A DNA stretch of 64,000 nucleotides. It comes from JACRCT01 sp049841135. Its GTDB lineage: Bacteria > Myxococcota > Myxococcia > Myxococcales > UBA5297. A model generated the notes under the pieces. That model did no database searches. It saw nothing but the letters and a program-made list of their open reading frames with translations, and was not told the origin of the DNA. The position numbers were made by a program, and so were the translations under genes. Position 1 is the first letter of the stretch. Every line of letters starts with the position of its first letter. Where the stretch lies: positions 3,162,001-3,226,000 of the forward strand of contig JASGHK010000004.1 of NCBI GenBank assembly GCA_049841135.1, given 5' to 3'. This document shows, piece by piece, positions 33,202 through 42,077 of the stretch.

Positions 33202-34869
33202 CTACGCCTCGCGCAGCTGGCAGCGCCTCGGCAGGTTCACCGTGACCACGGTGCCCTTCCTGGCGCTGGAGCAGAGCGCGACCGTCCCGCCGTGCGCCCG
33301 GGCGATTTCGCGGACGATGAACAGCCCCAGGCCCAGGCCCGGCCCCTTGCGCGAGGCGCGCACGAACGGCTGGAAGAGCCGGTCCTGCACCTCGGCGGGG
33401 ATGGGCTCGCCGCGGTTGCGCACCTCGACCGAGACCTCCTGGTCGTCTCCGGCCAGGCGCACCTCCACCGGCGCGCCCGGCTCGCCGTAGCGCGCGGCGT
33501 TGGTGATGAGGTTGGTCATCACCTGCTCCAGGCGGCCCTCGTCCCAGCTGCCGCGCAGGTTGCCGGCGACGCGGATCTTCACCGCCAGCTTGGGGTCGAC
33601 GAGCTGCAGCTCCTCCACCACCGACTCGGCGATGCCGCGCAGGTCGGCCTCCTGGGGATCGACGCGGACGGCCAGCCCCGCCGCCGAGACGCTGAAGTCC
33701 AGCAGGTCGCGGATCATCGCCTCGATGCGGCCCGCCGAGCGGCGCGTCCTGCGCAGGATGGTGCGCATCGAGGCGTCGAGCTGCTGCTCGGACTCGAGCG
33801 CGTCGAGGGCCAGCATCACCGCCGAGAGCGGCTGGCGCAGGTCGTGCCCCAGCACGGCCACCATCCGCTCTCGTACCCTGCCGCTCGCCTCGGCGCTCTC
33901 GCGCGCCGCGCGCTCGGCCGCCAGGATTTGCTCGCGCTCCCGCTCGGCGGCCCGCTGCCGGGTCACGTCCACGAAGGTGACGACCAGCACGCCGGAGCGG
34001 TTCTCGTCGACCACCGGGACCACGCTCACCTGGATGCGCGCGTCCCGCCCCGGGCGGACCTCGACGAGGAGCTCCAGGTCGCGGATGGGCTCGCCGGTGG
34101 CGGCAGCCCGGAGCATCGGCAGCTCGGCGGTCTGAAGCGGCCGGCCGTCGGGGTGGCGGGGCCGCAGCGCTGAAGCGACGCCCGAGGGCGGCGCACGGGT
34201 GATGAGGTCCGGCAACGGACCGCCGAACAGGTCCTCGGCGTGCTTGCTGGACATCAGGACCCGGCCCGTCTTGGCGTCGAGCACCAGGATCGCCGCCGGG
34301 ATCTGCTTCATGACGGCCGCATGCGAGCGGGCGAAGCGCTCGTGCGCGTCCGGGACCTCGGCGAACAGCACGCCGAGGGACCGTGCCGCCAGCCGCAGCA
34401 GCCCATCGTGGCCCGGCTCGATGGCGCGCGGCTCGCAGAGCACCAGCGAGGCCAGGACGCCGCGGCTCGCGGCGACGACCGGCTCGCCGAGGCAGGCCAC
34501 GCCGTCGCACACGAGACGGAACGGCTCGCCGCGAGGCGGGCTCTTCGACCCGACGAGGAGCCCCTGGGGACAGCGGGTCCCCTGCTCGCGAGACCAGAGC
34601 ACGACGCCCTCGCCACCCAGCAGCGCCAGGCCGAAGGGGCCCGGGCCGAGCAGGTCGCAGAGCACCTCCAGGTGCGGCTCGGCCTGCTCGAGCAGCGGGT
34701 GCGGCTGCTCGCGGCGAGCGCCGGGCTCGGCCTCTGGTTGGCGTCTGCGCGTGGTCATGGCCTCGGGGCAGTCGAGGAGTCTCCCGGCATTGTTGATGAT
34801 CTGGGCGGCGAGGGGTAGTGGCCGGCCGCACGCGTGGCCGGCCCCACGCGCCTCGGGCGCATCCTTCAT
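33202..34869 (-). CDS. PAS-domain sensor histidine kinase
   Basis: 555 residues from ATG 34869; MTTRRRQPE at 34757 is an alternative start. Soluble. The first 190 residues look like a GAF-like sensor domain, then a PAS domain (PAAILVLDAKTGRVLMSSKHAEDLFGG), a coiled coil, HisKA (MVAVLGHDLRQPLSAVM) and HATPase (NLITNAARYGEPG, GPGLGLGLFIVREI). It converges on the hybrid kinase gene with 27 bases between stops. A 27-bp conserved motif sits 21 bases upstream of the start. Confidence 0.9.
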   Translation of the reverse strand: MKDAPEARGAGHACGRPLPLAAQIINNAGRLLDCPEAMTTRRRQPEAEPGARREQPHPLLEQAEPHLEVLCDLLGPGPFGLALLGGEGVVLWSREQGTRCPQGLLVGSKSPPRGEPFRLVCDGVACLGEPVVAASRGVLASLVLCEPRAIEPGHDGLLRLAARSLGVLFAEVPDAHERFARSHAAVMKQIPAAILVLDAKTGRVLMSSKHAEDLFGGPLPDLITRAPPSGVASALRPRHPDGRPLQTAELPMLRAAATGEPIRDLELLVEVRPGRDARIQVSVVPVVDENRSGVLVVTFVDVTRQRAAEREREQILAAERAARESAEASGRVRERMVAVLGHDLRQPLSAVMLALDALESEQQLDASMRTILRRTRRSAGRIEAMIRDLLDFSVSAAGLAVRVDPQEADLRGIAESVVEELQLVDPKLAVKIRVAGNLRGSWDEGRLEQVMTNLITNAARYGEPGAPVEVRLAGDDQEVSVEVRNRGEPIPAEVQDRLFQPFVRASRKGPGLGLGLFIVREIARAHGGTVALCSSARKGTVVTVNLPRRCQLREA

Positions 34870-34889
34870 CGTTCAATCCCTGGGGCCGC

Positions 34890-34916
34890 CCATGTTGATG
34901 AACGCTGACATACCTT
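34890..34916 (-). repeat. 27-bp conserved intergenic motif, copy 2
   Basis: 25 of 27 bases match 15515-15541. Here it is centred about 33 bases upstream of the kinase start codon, within promoter/leader distance. Confidence 0.5.
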
Positions 34917-34942
34917 ACGCAAGGTGCTCGGCGCGGTCCTGT

Positions 34943-34970
34943 CACTGCACCGGGCTCGAGGAGGCCCGCG
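34943..34970 (+). repeat. REP-like short dispersed repeat, copy 3
   Basis: CTGCACCGGGCTCG then AGGAGGCCCGCG; matches the copies at 15443 and 15687. Lies about 30 bases from the 27-bp motif, as at the other locus but in the opposite order. Confidence 0.45.
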
Positions 34971-35059
34971 TGGCAAGCCCCTTCACCGCCCAGGGCAACC
35001 CCCTCCCCGCGCGCTCACCTCTCGACAGGCTCGGGGCAGACAGCTTGCGGAACGGCCGG

Positions 35060-35537
35060 CTATCGGGACCGCCGCAGCCGCTCCAGTCCCAGCGGCCGCG
35101 CGTCGAAGACCAGGACGTAGAGCCCCAGGGCCAGCCAGGACAGGTCGCGCACCACCGTCTTCCACGAGATGGGGTCCTCGGCCGCGCCCTGCGAGGCGAA
35201 GCACCCGCAGGACATTCTCCTGGCCTCGCGCCAGGGCGACTCCCAGCGCGACGATGAAGACGAGCATCATCGCCGAGACCAGCAAGGCCCCGGCCCGCAC
35301 GCGCACCCCGGTCAGGAGCATCAGCGCCGCCACCAGCTCGACGTACGGCAGCACGAGGGCCACCGGGTTCACCAGCGCGAGCGGGAGGATCTGGTAGGTG
35401 GCGACGTCGAGCGCGAAGGCGTGCGGGTCGGCGATCTTGTGGAAGCAGGCCAGCAGGAAGATCGCCGCCAGGTAGACGCGGGCGGCGAGCGCCACGACCG
35501 GGTGGCCCTTCCAGGCCAGGAGGCGAGCCAGGGTCAT
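35060..35537 (-). CDS. MauE/DoxX-like membrane protein (frame-disrupted)
   Basis: About 158 residues after removing one A at 35214-35216, which joins ARGQE to MSCGCFASQG. Four membrane segments are visible (AARVYLAAIFLLACFHKIADP, LVLPYVELVAALMLLTGV, ALLVSAMMLVFIVALGVAL, WLALGLYVLVF). The CGCF motif restored by the correction is typical of the MauE branch, linked with disulfide or quinone redox in the membrane. The start overlaps the rhodanese stop (ATGA), so the two are translationally coupled. Confidence 0.82.
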
Positions 35538-36025
35538 GGGCGCGCTCCTGCGCCGAGCGCCGGCGCGCCGCCTTGGACGAAGAAGACGTTGCGCAGGCCC
35601 TTGCCCGCGAGCTCCTTGGCGAGCTCCTGGCCGCTGTCGGGGTCCTGGCCGTCGCCGTAGACGACCAGGGAAGAAGCTCCCGAGGCGAGCAGCGCGTCGA
35701 CGTGCGCCTTGGAGACCGACTCCAGGTAGTCGAACGGGACGCTGCGGGCCCTGGGCAGGTGCCAGGCCTCGAACTCGGCCTTCGAGCGCGCGTCGACGAT
35801 CACCACGCCGTCCTGGCCGATCTTCGGGTCGTTCGGCGCGAGGCCGGTCGCCTCGCCTCCGAGCACCGGGCAGGGCACGACCAGCGCGTAGGGCTGACGG
35901 GCGACGAACGGGATGGAGCCGCTCGGTCGCAGGGCGTTGACGGCGAAGCCGACGGCCGCGCAACCGGCGGCCACCAGGGTGGCGTCCCGGAGGGCCCGCT
36001 TCAGGGCTGAGGCCAGCTCGCTCAT
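35534..36025 (-). CDS. Membrane-anchored rhodanese-like protein, catalytic Cys absent
   Basis: 163 residues. One N-terminal membrane segment, then a rhodanese fold (VVIVDARSKAEFEAWHLPRARSVPF, SSLVVYGDGQDPDSGQELAKELAGKGLRNVFFVQGG). The active-site loop, normally starting with Cys after the VVYC strand, reads YGDGQDPDSG, so it cannot transfer sulfur. A second feature, ALVVPCPVLGG, carries the only nearby Cys. Coupled to the MauE-like gene downstream by a 4-base overlap. Confidence 0.82.
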   Translation of the reverse strand: MSELASALKRALRDATLVAAGCAAVGFAVNALRPSGSIPFVARQPYALVVPCPVLGGEATGLAPNDPKIGQDGVVIVDARSKAEFEAWHLPRARSVPFDYLESVSKAHVDALLASGASSLVVYGDGQDPDSGQELAKELAGKGLRNVFFVQGGAPALGAGARP

Positions 36026-36109
36026 CGCGGGGCGCAGATTACCCTCGGCGGGCGCGTCTTGGCACTGAAGGAAGGCTAGGATGGACCCGTCCGCTCGAAG
36101 GAGGCTCCG

Positions 36110-36679
36110 TTGCTCGACACGCTGCTCGCCAAGGCCCTCGACGCGCTGCCGAACCCGGTCTTCCTCTATGACCGGGAGCTGCGAATCCAGCACGCCAACC
36201 AGGCGGCGCTCCGCTTCTCCGAGGAGCAGGAGCTGGCGAATGCGGTGACGAGGCGGCCGGGGGACGCGCTCAAGTGCGTCAATGCCCGGCGCGGGCCGAG
36301 CGGGTGCGGAGCCTCGGAGGCCTGCAAGTCATGCGTGCTGCGGCACTCCGTGGAGGAGAGCCTGATCACGCAGACGGTGGTGCGGCGCAGCTCGATCCTG
36401 CAGCGCGAAGCGCCGTGGGGGACCGACGTCCGCCACCTGCAGGTGCTGGTCTCGCCGTTCGACTTCGAGGGGAGGCTGTTGGCGCTGGTGGAGTTCGTGG
36501 ACGAGAGCGAGCTGGTCGAGCTGCGCGCGCTGCTGCCGGTCTGTCCCAGATGCGGCGCGGTGCGCTGTGAAGGCGCCTGGAAAGAGCGAGTGGAGGAGTA
36601 CTTCGAAGCGCACCCGGACGCGGTGGGCGGGGCGCTGTGCGAGAAGTGCAGGGTCGAGCCGCGCGAGCCGCAAGCGTAA
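36110..36679 (+). CDS. PAS-domain protein with cysteine cluster
   Basis: 189 residues from TTG 36110, chosen because AAGGAGG lies at the right distance. A PAS domain (ALPNPVFLYDRELRIQHANQAALRF) contains an insert with Cys residues (ALKCVNARRGPSGCGASEACKSCVLR) that could bind a metal or Fe-S cluster and sense redox. The C-terminus adds a zinc-ribbon-like pair, CPRCG … CEKC. No output domain, so it probably acts on a partner. It diverges from the rhodanese/MauE genes. Confidence 0.8.
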   Translation: MLDTLLAKALDALPNPVFLYDRELRIQHANQAALRFSEEQELANAVTRRPGDALKCVNARRGPSGCGASEACKSCVLRHSVEESLITQTVVRRSSILQREAPWGTDVRHLQVLVSPFDFEGRLLALVEFVDESELVELRALLPVCPRCGAVRCEGAWKERVEEYFEAHPDAVGGALCEKCRVEPREPQA

Positions 36680-36822
36680 GCGCGTCGGGCCTCCTTCTGC
36701 CCTGCGCAGTGACCGGGTGAGTCGAGCAAGGACGAGCCCCGCACCGATGGGAGCCCGCCGGTGAGGGACCAGGCGCGTTTCATGTCACGAAGCAGCAAGG
36801 TCTTCTGGCCCCGGCCCTCCGC

Positions 36823-37824
36823 CTACTCCGGCACGTAGACCCCGAGCACCCGGCCGCACCAGGTCTTCAGGTCGCCGATCCACCCCGAGAAGTCGCCGTC
36901 GTTGAGGAACTCGCCGGGGGTGGCGCCCTTGACGAAGATCTCCCCGGCGAACGGATGCCCGGCGACGACGATGACGGCGCCGGCCGGGATGCGCGGGTCG
37001 TGGGGATTGGAGATGCGCGGCGAGATTGCGGTGTCCAGCCGCTGCAGGCCCGCCTCGCGCAGGTGAGCCGGGCTGGCGTTGAGGAAGTCGGCGAGGTCGC
37101 GTGGTTGGTCGCCGGCAAAGGCCGGGAGATCCGCGGGGCTCGAGAGCTTGCCGTAGCCCGAGGCGGTCAGGTATCGCCAGACGAACTGCAGGCTGCGGCC
37201 GCCCACGCGGCCGGACCTGTTGGCGCGGGCGTAGGCCACCAAGCGCTGAAGCTGGGCCTGGCCCTGCGCGGAGATGCTCGGCGAGCTGCCCGCGGTCTTC
37301 TTGCCCTTGCCCCCGGGCGCGGCCACGACGCCGGCCAGCCTCTTCCAGGTCTCGAGGGTCACGACGCCGTCGGTGGCGAGCCCCTGCGCCCGCTGGAAGG
37401 CCTGGACCGACCAGCGCGTCTGGGCGCCGAAGTAGCCGTCGACGCTTCCCGGGTTGAAGCCCGCCGCCTGGAGGCGCTGCTGCAGCTGCGTCACCGCAGG
37501 GCCCTGGGAGCAGAGCCGCAGCGTCGGCAGCTCGCCGGCGTCGCAGGCGGGCCGGCTCTCCTCCTCGAGCAGCGCCTCCCAGGTCTTCGCGTTGGCGATG
37601 CCGGTCTTCTCGAGCTGTCGCCCCTGCTGGAAGCGCAGCACCGCGAGGTGGGTCTGCGCGCCGAAGTAGCCGTTGGCCGGACCCGGATCGATCTGGGCCG
37701 CCTTCAGCCGCTCCTGCAGCAGCTTGACGGCCGCGCCCTGGGCGCCCATGCGCAGCACCGGCATCGTCCGTGGGCCTTGGAAGGAAGCAGCGTTGCTGGC
37801 GACGGCGTTGGGGTAGGCGGTCAT
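36823..37824 (-). CDS. Peptidoglycan-binding-domain protein (two repeats)
   Basis: 333 residues without a clear signal peptide. Two PG_binding_1 repeats: LRMGAQGAAVKLLQERLKAAQI…GYFGAQTHLAVLRFQ (about 22-85) and LRLCSQGPAVTQLQQRLQAAGF…GYFGAQTRWSVQAFQ (about 100-165). The C-terminal 140 residues (FVWRYLTASGYGKL…IPAGAVIVVAGHPFAGEIFVKG) have the His and hydrophobic pattern of a CHAP or NlpC-type domain but lack a clear catalytic Cys before it, so activity is uncertain. It may bind or remodel cell wall. Confidence 0.82.
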   Translation of the reverse strand: MTAYPNAVASNAASFQGPRTMPVLRMGAQGAAVKLLQERLKAAQIDPGPANGYFGAQTHLAVLRFQQGRQLEKTGIANAKTWEALLEEESRPACDAGELPTLRLCSQGPAVTQLQQRLQAAGFNPGSVDGYFGAQTRWSVQAFQRAQGLATDGVVTLETWKRLAGVVAAPGGKGKKTAGSSPSISAQGQAQLQRLVAYARANRSGRVGGRSLQFVWRYLTASGYGKLSSPADLPAFAGDQPRDLADFLNASPAHLREAGLQRLDTAISPRISNPHDPRIPAGAVIVVAGHPFAGEIFVKGATPGEFLNDGDFSGWIGDLKTWCGRVLGVYVPE

Positions 37825-37866
37825 GGCCGGAGTCCGGGGGCGATAGCGGGAGGATGGGGAGGAAGC

Positions 37867-38325
37867 TCAGTCGCGTTCGTCGTGCTCGGTCGCCGGGCGC
37901 TTCAGGAGGCGGATGGCGGTGATCCGCGGGTTGTCCTCGACGGGGCGAACCACGACCTGGATGACGTACGCGTCCTCCTTGAAGGGCTTGGGGGCGAAGA
38001 CGAACTTGAGCGTGCCCAGCTCCAGGTCGCCGGTCTTGCGCGGCTTGGTCGCCAGCTTCACCTGGTAGAACTCGATGACCTTCTTGGCCTCGGCGGCGAC
38101 CAGGTAGTCGGCGCTGGCGTTGCCGGTGGCGAGGTCGGCGCTGACGACGACCTCGTTGTCCACCGCCTGTCCGTTCACGCTGAAGACCGGGATCGGGTCG
38201 AACTGCTTCTCGAGCTCCTTGGCGTTGAAGCGCTTGGCCTCCTGGGCGAAGCAGAGCGCCGGGGCCAGCGTCGCCGCGACGATGAGGAGGGAGCGAACCA
38301 CGTTGAGGACGATTGCGCGAACCAT
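37867..38325 (-). CDS. Secreted hypothetical protein
   Basis: 152 residues with a signal peptide (MVRAIVLNVVRSLLIVAATLAPALCFA). The mature part is charged and beta-rich (VVVSADLATGNASADYLVAAEAKKVIEFYQVKL). No family recognised. It lies 42 bases upstream of the peptidoglycan-binding gene on the same strand, so they may form a cell-wall-related operon. Confidence 0.7.
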   Translation of the reverse strand: MVRAIVLNVVRSLLIVAATLAPALCFAQEAKRFNAKELEKQFDPIPVFSVNGQAVDNEVVVSADLATGNASADYLVAAEAKKVIEFYQVKLATKPRKTGDLELGTLKFVFAPKPFKEDAYVIQVVVRPVEDNPRITAIRLLKRPATEHDERD

Positions 38326-38639
38326 GGCCGCCCTTTCTTTCCAAAGGCCCGAGACCCGACCGGGCGCTGCTCGTCCGGGCTCTTTTGCAGAGAGCGTTCC
38401 AGCAGCCGACCCCTGTGATTCCCGGCACTTGAGCCCAGGCGACGGCTGTCAGTCTTGACGGCTGCCGGAGGCGCTGACAGGCCTGCCCGTCAGTCCCGGG
38501 CCCCGGCGTCAACATGCTCGGCGGATCGACCGAACCTCACGGGATGCTTGTGCCTACGTCTGGCTTGGGCGAGCGTTGCGCCCGCACCTGAGGCCCTCGC
38601 CCGCGGCAGGCTGGACTGCCGGCCCGAGGAGATTTGCCG
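38326..38639. other. Intergenic region between divergent genes
   Basis: About 314 bases that must hold two promoters. GACGGCTG occurs twice (38441 and 38458 regions) and TGACAGG/CCTGCCCGTCA make a loose palindrome near 38475. No convincing promoter consensus seen. Confidence 0.3.
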
Positions 38640-40343
38640 ATGTTCGAGACCCGCCCCTGGCTGAAGTTCTACGGCGACGTCGCCATTACCCTCGAGTACC
38701 CGAAGCGAACGATGTACCAGGCGATCGCCCAGGTGGCCGCGCGCTACCCCAAGGCGACCGCCCTGGAGTTCATGGGCCGGCGCACGACCTACGAGAAGCT
38801 GCTCGCCGACGTCGACCGCTGCGCCGACGTCCTCTCGTCGATGGGCTTGAAGAAGGGCGACCGGGCGACCCTCGCGCTGCCCAACACGCCGCACGCGGTC
38901 ATCGCCTTCTACGCGCTCAACAAGCTGGGCGTCGTCGCCAGCATGATCCACCCGCTCTCCGCGCCCCCGGAGATCGAGTTCTTCCTGCGCGAGAGCGACA
39001 GCACCTGGGCGTTCGGGCTGGACGCGTTCTACCCGAAGTTCCGCGAGGTGCTCGCCAGGACGCCCACCCGTCGCGTCGTCGTCTGCAGCATCAGCGAGTA
39101 CCTGGGCCCGCTCCAGCGCTTGGGCTTCGCTCTCACCACCGGCCGCAAGATCGCCCCGGTGCCGAACGACCCGGAGGTCCTGCGCTGGCCGGACCTGATG
39201 TCGCGCCCGGCGCCGGCCGCTCCGGCTGCGGCGCTCGACCCTGACGAGCTGGCGGTCATCCTCTACAGCGGCGGCACGACCGGACGCCCCAAGGGGATCA
39301 TGCTCTCGAGCATGAACTTCAACTGCCTGGGCCAGCAGACGCTCGCGCAGCACCCGGTCACGCCCGGCATGTCGATGCTCGCCATCCTGCCCATGTTCCA
39401 TGGCTTCGGGCTGGGCGTGTGCGTGCACACCATCCTGCTCGCCGGCGGCGTCTGCCTGCTGGTGCCGCGCTTCACCGCCGAGTCGGTGGCCAAGCTCATC
39501 CGCAAGAAGCGCCCGAACTTCATGGCCGGGGTCCCCACGCTCTACGAGGCGCTGACGCGCTCCCCCGACTTCCGCAAGGCCGACCTGTCCTGCCTGACCG
39601 CGGCCTTCGCCGGCGGCGACCGCGTCCCCCACTCCATCAAGGAGGAGTTCGACGCCGTGGTGCGCGCGCGCGGCGGCACGGTGGTGCTGCGCGAGGGCTA
39701 CGGGCTGACGGAGTGCGTGACGGCCTGCATGGTGATGCCCGCGAAGCACTACCGGCAGGAGAGCATGGGGGTGCCCTACCCGGACGCGCTGGTGAAGGTC
39801 GTCGACCGCGAGACCCTGGCGGAGTGCCCGCCCGGCACCGAGGGCGAGATCTGCGTCAACAGCCCGACCCTGATGCTGGGCTACCTGAACGAGCCGGCGG
39901 AGACGGCCAAGACGCTGCGCCGCCACGCCGACGGCAGGGTCTGGCTGCACACCGGCGACGCGGGGACCATGGACGCGGACGGGTTCTTCTACTTCAAGCA
40001 GCGCTTCAAGCGGCTGGTGAAGGTCTCGGGCGTCGCGGTCTACCCGACGCAGATCGAAGACGTGCTGCACGCCCACCCCGAGGTCGCGCTGGCGTGCGCC
40101 ATCGGCATCCCGGACCTGGAGAAGATGGCGCGCATCAAGGCCTTCGTGGTGCTGCGCGAGCCGGGAAAGGCGAGCGACGCGCTCAAGCAGCAGCTGCTGG
40201 AGCACTGCAAGAAGAACCTCAACACCTGGAGCTGCCCCCGCGAGCTGGAGTTCCGCCCCGACCTGCCCAAGACGCTGGTGGGAAAGGTGGCGTACACCGC
40301 GCTCGAGAAGGAAGAGGAAGCGGCGCGGGCCGCGCGGGCCTAG
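38640..40343 (+). CDS. Long-chain acyl-CoA synthetase / AMP-dependent ligase
   Basis: 567 residues from ATG 38640 (GAGGAG upstream). The ATP/AMP motif YSGGTTGRPKGI lies near residue 207, the gate region GYGLTECVT near 357, the TGDAGTMDADGF and KRLVKVSGVAVYPTQIEDVL hinge follow, and the C-terminal catalytic Lys is in PKTLVGKVAY. It should activate fatty acids to acyl-CoA for beta-oxidation or lipid synthesis. A 110-bp piece of this gene (39587-39696) is duplicated at 42721-42830. Confidence 0.93.
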   Translation: MFETRPWLKFYGDVAITLEYPKRTMYQAIAQVAARYPKATALEFMGRRTTYEKLLADVDRCADVLSSMGLKKGDRATLALPNTPHAVIAFYALNKLGVVASMIHPLSAPPEIEFFLRESDSTWAFGLDAFYPKFREVLARTPTRRVVVCSISEYLGPLQRLGFALTTGRKIAPVPNDPEVLRWPDLMSRPAPAAPAAALDPDELAVILYSGGTTGRPKGIMLSSMNFNCLGQQTLAQHPVTPGMSMLAILPMFHGFGLGVCVHTILLAGGVCLLVPRFTAESVAKLIRKKRPNFMAGVPTLYEALTRSPDFRKADLSCLTAAFAGGDRVPHSIKEEFDAVVRARGGTVVLREGYGLTECVTACMVMPAKHYRQESMGVPYPDALVKVVDRETLAECPPGTEGEICVNSPTLMLGYLNEPAETAKTLRRHADGRVWLHTGDAGTMDADGFFYFKQRFKRLVKVSGVAVYPTQIEDVLHAHPEVALACAIGIPDLEKMARIKAFVVLREPGKASDALKQQLLEHCKKNLNTWSCPRELEFRPDLPKTLVGKVAYTALEKEEEAARAARA

Positions 40344-40344
40344 G

Positions 40345-40600
40345 TTCCGCGGCCGGCGCTCGACCCCCAACCCCATTGAGCGCCAAGGTCGCCAAGGGAC
40401 CAAGGTCGCCAAGAACTGCTTAGGTTTCTTGCTGGCCCACACGAGCGACGTGCATGGGCGAGCCTGGCTCTAGGTGCCGCCAGACCTTGGCACCTCGCGC
40501 CGGAGCAGCTGCCAGCGTCCCGCAGGCCTTGGCGACCTTGGTCCCCTGGCGACCTTGGCGGAGCCGCGATCGTGAAGGGAGCACGAAGCCGGCGGCCTCT
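40345..40600. repeat. Hairpin element (MITE-like), copy 1
   Basis: Homologous to 46461-46720. Its 33-base arms (40381-40413 and 40528-40560) are inverted copies with one mismatch, built of CGCCAAGGTCGCCAAGG-type units, around a 114-base loop. No open reading frame. It sits in the gap between the convergent acyl-CoA ligase and PAP2 genes, so it could also act as a terminator. Confidence 0.75.
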
Positions 40601-40712
40601 TCGCGGCCTTCGCCTGCCTCGGGGCCTACTTGGTCCACGGCACCTACTTGGTCCACGTGGACCAAGTTGCCCGCCCTCGGGCGTCGCGGCCTTGCCTGCC
40701 TCGGGGCCTACT
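40600..40712. repeat. Palindromic repeat unit A (22-bp palindrome at 40646-40667)
   Basis: Contains ACTTGGTCCAC followed directly by its exact reverse complement, flanked by direct copies of CGGCCTT(c)GCCTGCCTCGG. Related units lie at 41801 and 42831 (two palindromes). Confidence 0.8.
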
Positions 40713-40735
40713 AGATCGCGGCGCGGCGGTGCGGC

Positions 40736-41401
40736 TCATGCGGCGGTCCTCGACAGCCGCGCGACGAGCCGGTCTCCCAAGGCGAGCGAAACTGGCGCGA
40801 GCACGATGCCGAGCCCCACGGAGGCGAGGACGTCGGTGGGGAAGTGGGCGCCGGAGAGGACGCGGCCATACGCCACCAGCCCTGCCCAGACGGCCGTCGC
40901 GCCAGCGAGCCCCGCCGCCGCGCCTGGGCTGCCGGCCCTGAAGAAGAGCAGCACGCACGGGGCCAGCACCATCGACACGGCCACGTGGCCCGAAGGGAAA
41001 GAGAAGTCGCCGAGGCCCGGCGCCAGCGCGTAGAAGGGCGAGAAGCCCTCGCCCGCGCCTCCAAGGTGAGCGGGCCTCGTCCGGCCGCCCAGGAGCTTGA
41101 GCAGGTTGGTCAGCAGCCCGGCGTGGAGGAAGAACTGCGCTCCGAGCGCCGCCGAGGCGCGCACCAGCAGCGGGCTGGAGCGGCGCCAGGCCGGGACGGC
41201 GAGCAGCGCAGCGACGCCGAAAGCGAAGCCACGGGCGGGCAGGCGCCCCCAGTCCTGGACGAAGGCCCCGAAGGGCGCGGACGGATCTGCGAGGCGCCTC
41301 GAGAGCGACAGGTCCCAGGGCGCGACGGCGGCCAGCGCCAGGCCGGTCAGGGCCAGGCTCGAGGCGAGCCAGAAAAGGTCGGAGCACCGGGGATGGGGCA
41401 T
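40736..41401 (-). CDS. PAP2-family membrane phosphatase
   Basis: 221 residues with about six membrane segments. The three phosphatase motifs are present: KLLGGRTRP (KxxxxxxRP), FSFPSGH (PSGH) and SGAHFPTDVLA (SRxxxxxHxxxD-type, with SGAHFPTD). Such enzymes remove phosphate from lipid phosphates such as undecaprenyl diphosphate or phosphatidate. The start is at ATG 41401. It ends next to palindromic unit A. Confidence 0.88.
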   Translation of the reverse strand: MPHPRCSDLFWLASSLALTGLALAAVAPWDLSLSRRLADPSAPFGAFVQDWGRLPARGFAFGVAALLAVPAWRRSSPLLVRASAALGAQFFLHAGLLTNLLKLLGGRTRPAHLGGAGEGFSPFYALAPGLGDFSFPSGHVAVSMVLAPCVLLFFRAGSPGAAAGLAGATAVWAGLVAYGRVLSGAHFPTDVLASVGLGIVLAPVSLALGDRLVARLSRTAA

Positions 41402-41444
41402 CGGGTCCGCGGCAGCTTAGCAGAGGGCCCTGAGGACGCGACCT

Positions 41445-41800
41445 GTGTCGACGAGCACACGAGCACCGGGGGCTAAGGCCGCCGAGGCGCGAGAGGGCGA
41501 TCCCGACGGGGGCGGGCTGCCCCGGTACGTCGAGAAGGAGCTGCGCGGCTTCCTCGCCCGTGGCGTCCTGTCGGCGAGCTTCAGCCTTTGGAGATGCACC
41601 AAGTGCGGGGAGGAAACGGTCGTCGCCTTCTTCCTGAGGCGCCCTACCGGCACTGGGTGCTTTCGCTGCCGGCCAAGCTGCGGTTCCTGCTTGCCCGCGA
41701 CGAGGGCGTGCGGGCAGTTGGAACATGGCTTCGCCCGGTGCGCCTGCGCGGACTGCGGCGACGAGCTTCTTGTGGCGTTCCAGTGCAAGGGAAAAGGGCA
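41445..41800 (+). pseudogene. Mosaic relic of IS91-family transposase
   Basis: Three transposase pieces in succession but not in one working order. First, an N-terminal zinc-binding part (LPRYVEKELRGFLARGV…WRCTKCGEETVVAF). Then, in another frame at 41636-41722, the conserved PYRHWVLSLPAKLRFLLA segment. Then a second zinc-domain piece back in the first frame (LEHGFARCACADCGDELLVAFQCKGKG, cut before CPSC). The HUH or tyrosine catalytic region is absent. The relic ends exactly where palindromic unit B begins. Confidence 0.72.
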
Positions 41801-41885
41801 GCTACTTGGTCCACGTGGACCAAGTTGCCGGCCCTCGGGCATCGCGGCCTTCGCCTGCCTCGGGGCCTACTTGGTTCCCGGCACC
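41801..41885. repeat. Palindromic repeat unit B (palindrome 41804-41825)
   Basis: Perfect 22-bp palindrome identical to that in unit A, then GTTGCCGGCCCTCGGGC and CGGCCTTCGCCTGCCTCGG. Directly follows the truncated IS91 zinc domain. Confidence 0.8.
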
Positions 41886-42077
41886 TTCTCGAAGGCGAAG
41901 AAGAAAGAAGAGAAGCGAGAGGCGGTCCACGCCCTCCTCGCACGCGACAACGCCGACGCAGCCCGGACGTCCGTCGCGCCCGCCGAAGACGTACGGCTTG
42001 CCCAGGTCCTTCTCGGCCTCCGAGACGATTCGGCCTTGAATGAATCAGTCAGCGCGGCCGCAGGTTGCGGCGATCCG

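Noticed and set aside
41886..42077. Further coding sequence continuing the IS91 relic frame
   Set aside because: The frame stays open by chance but the Lys/Glu-rich text matches no transposase segment and lacks a start.
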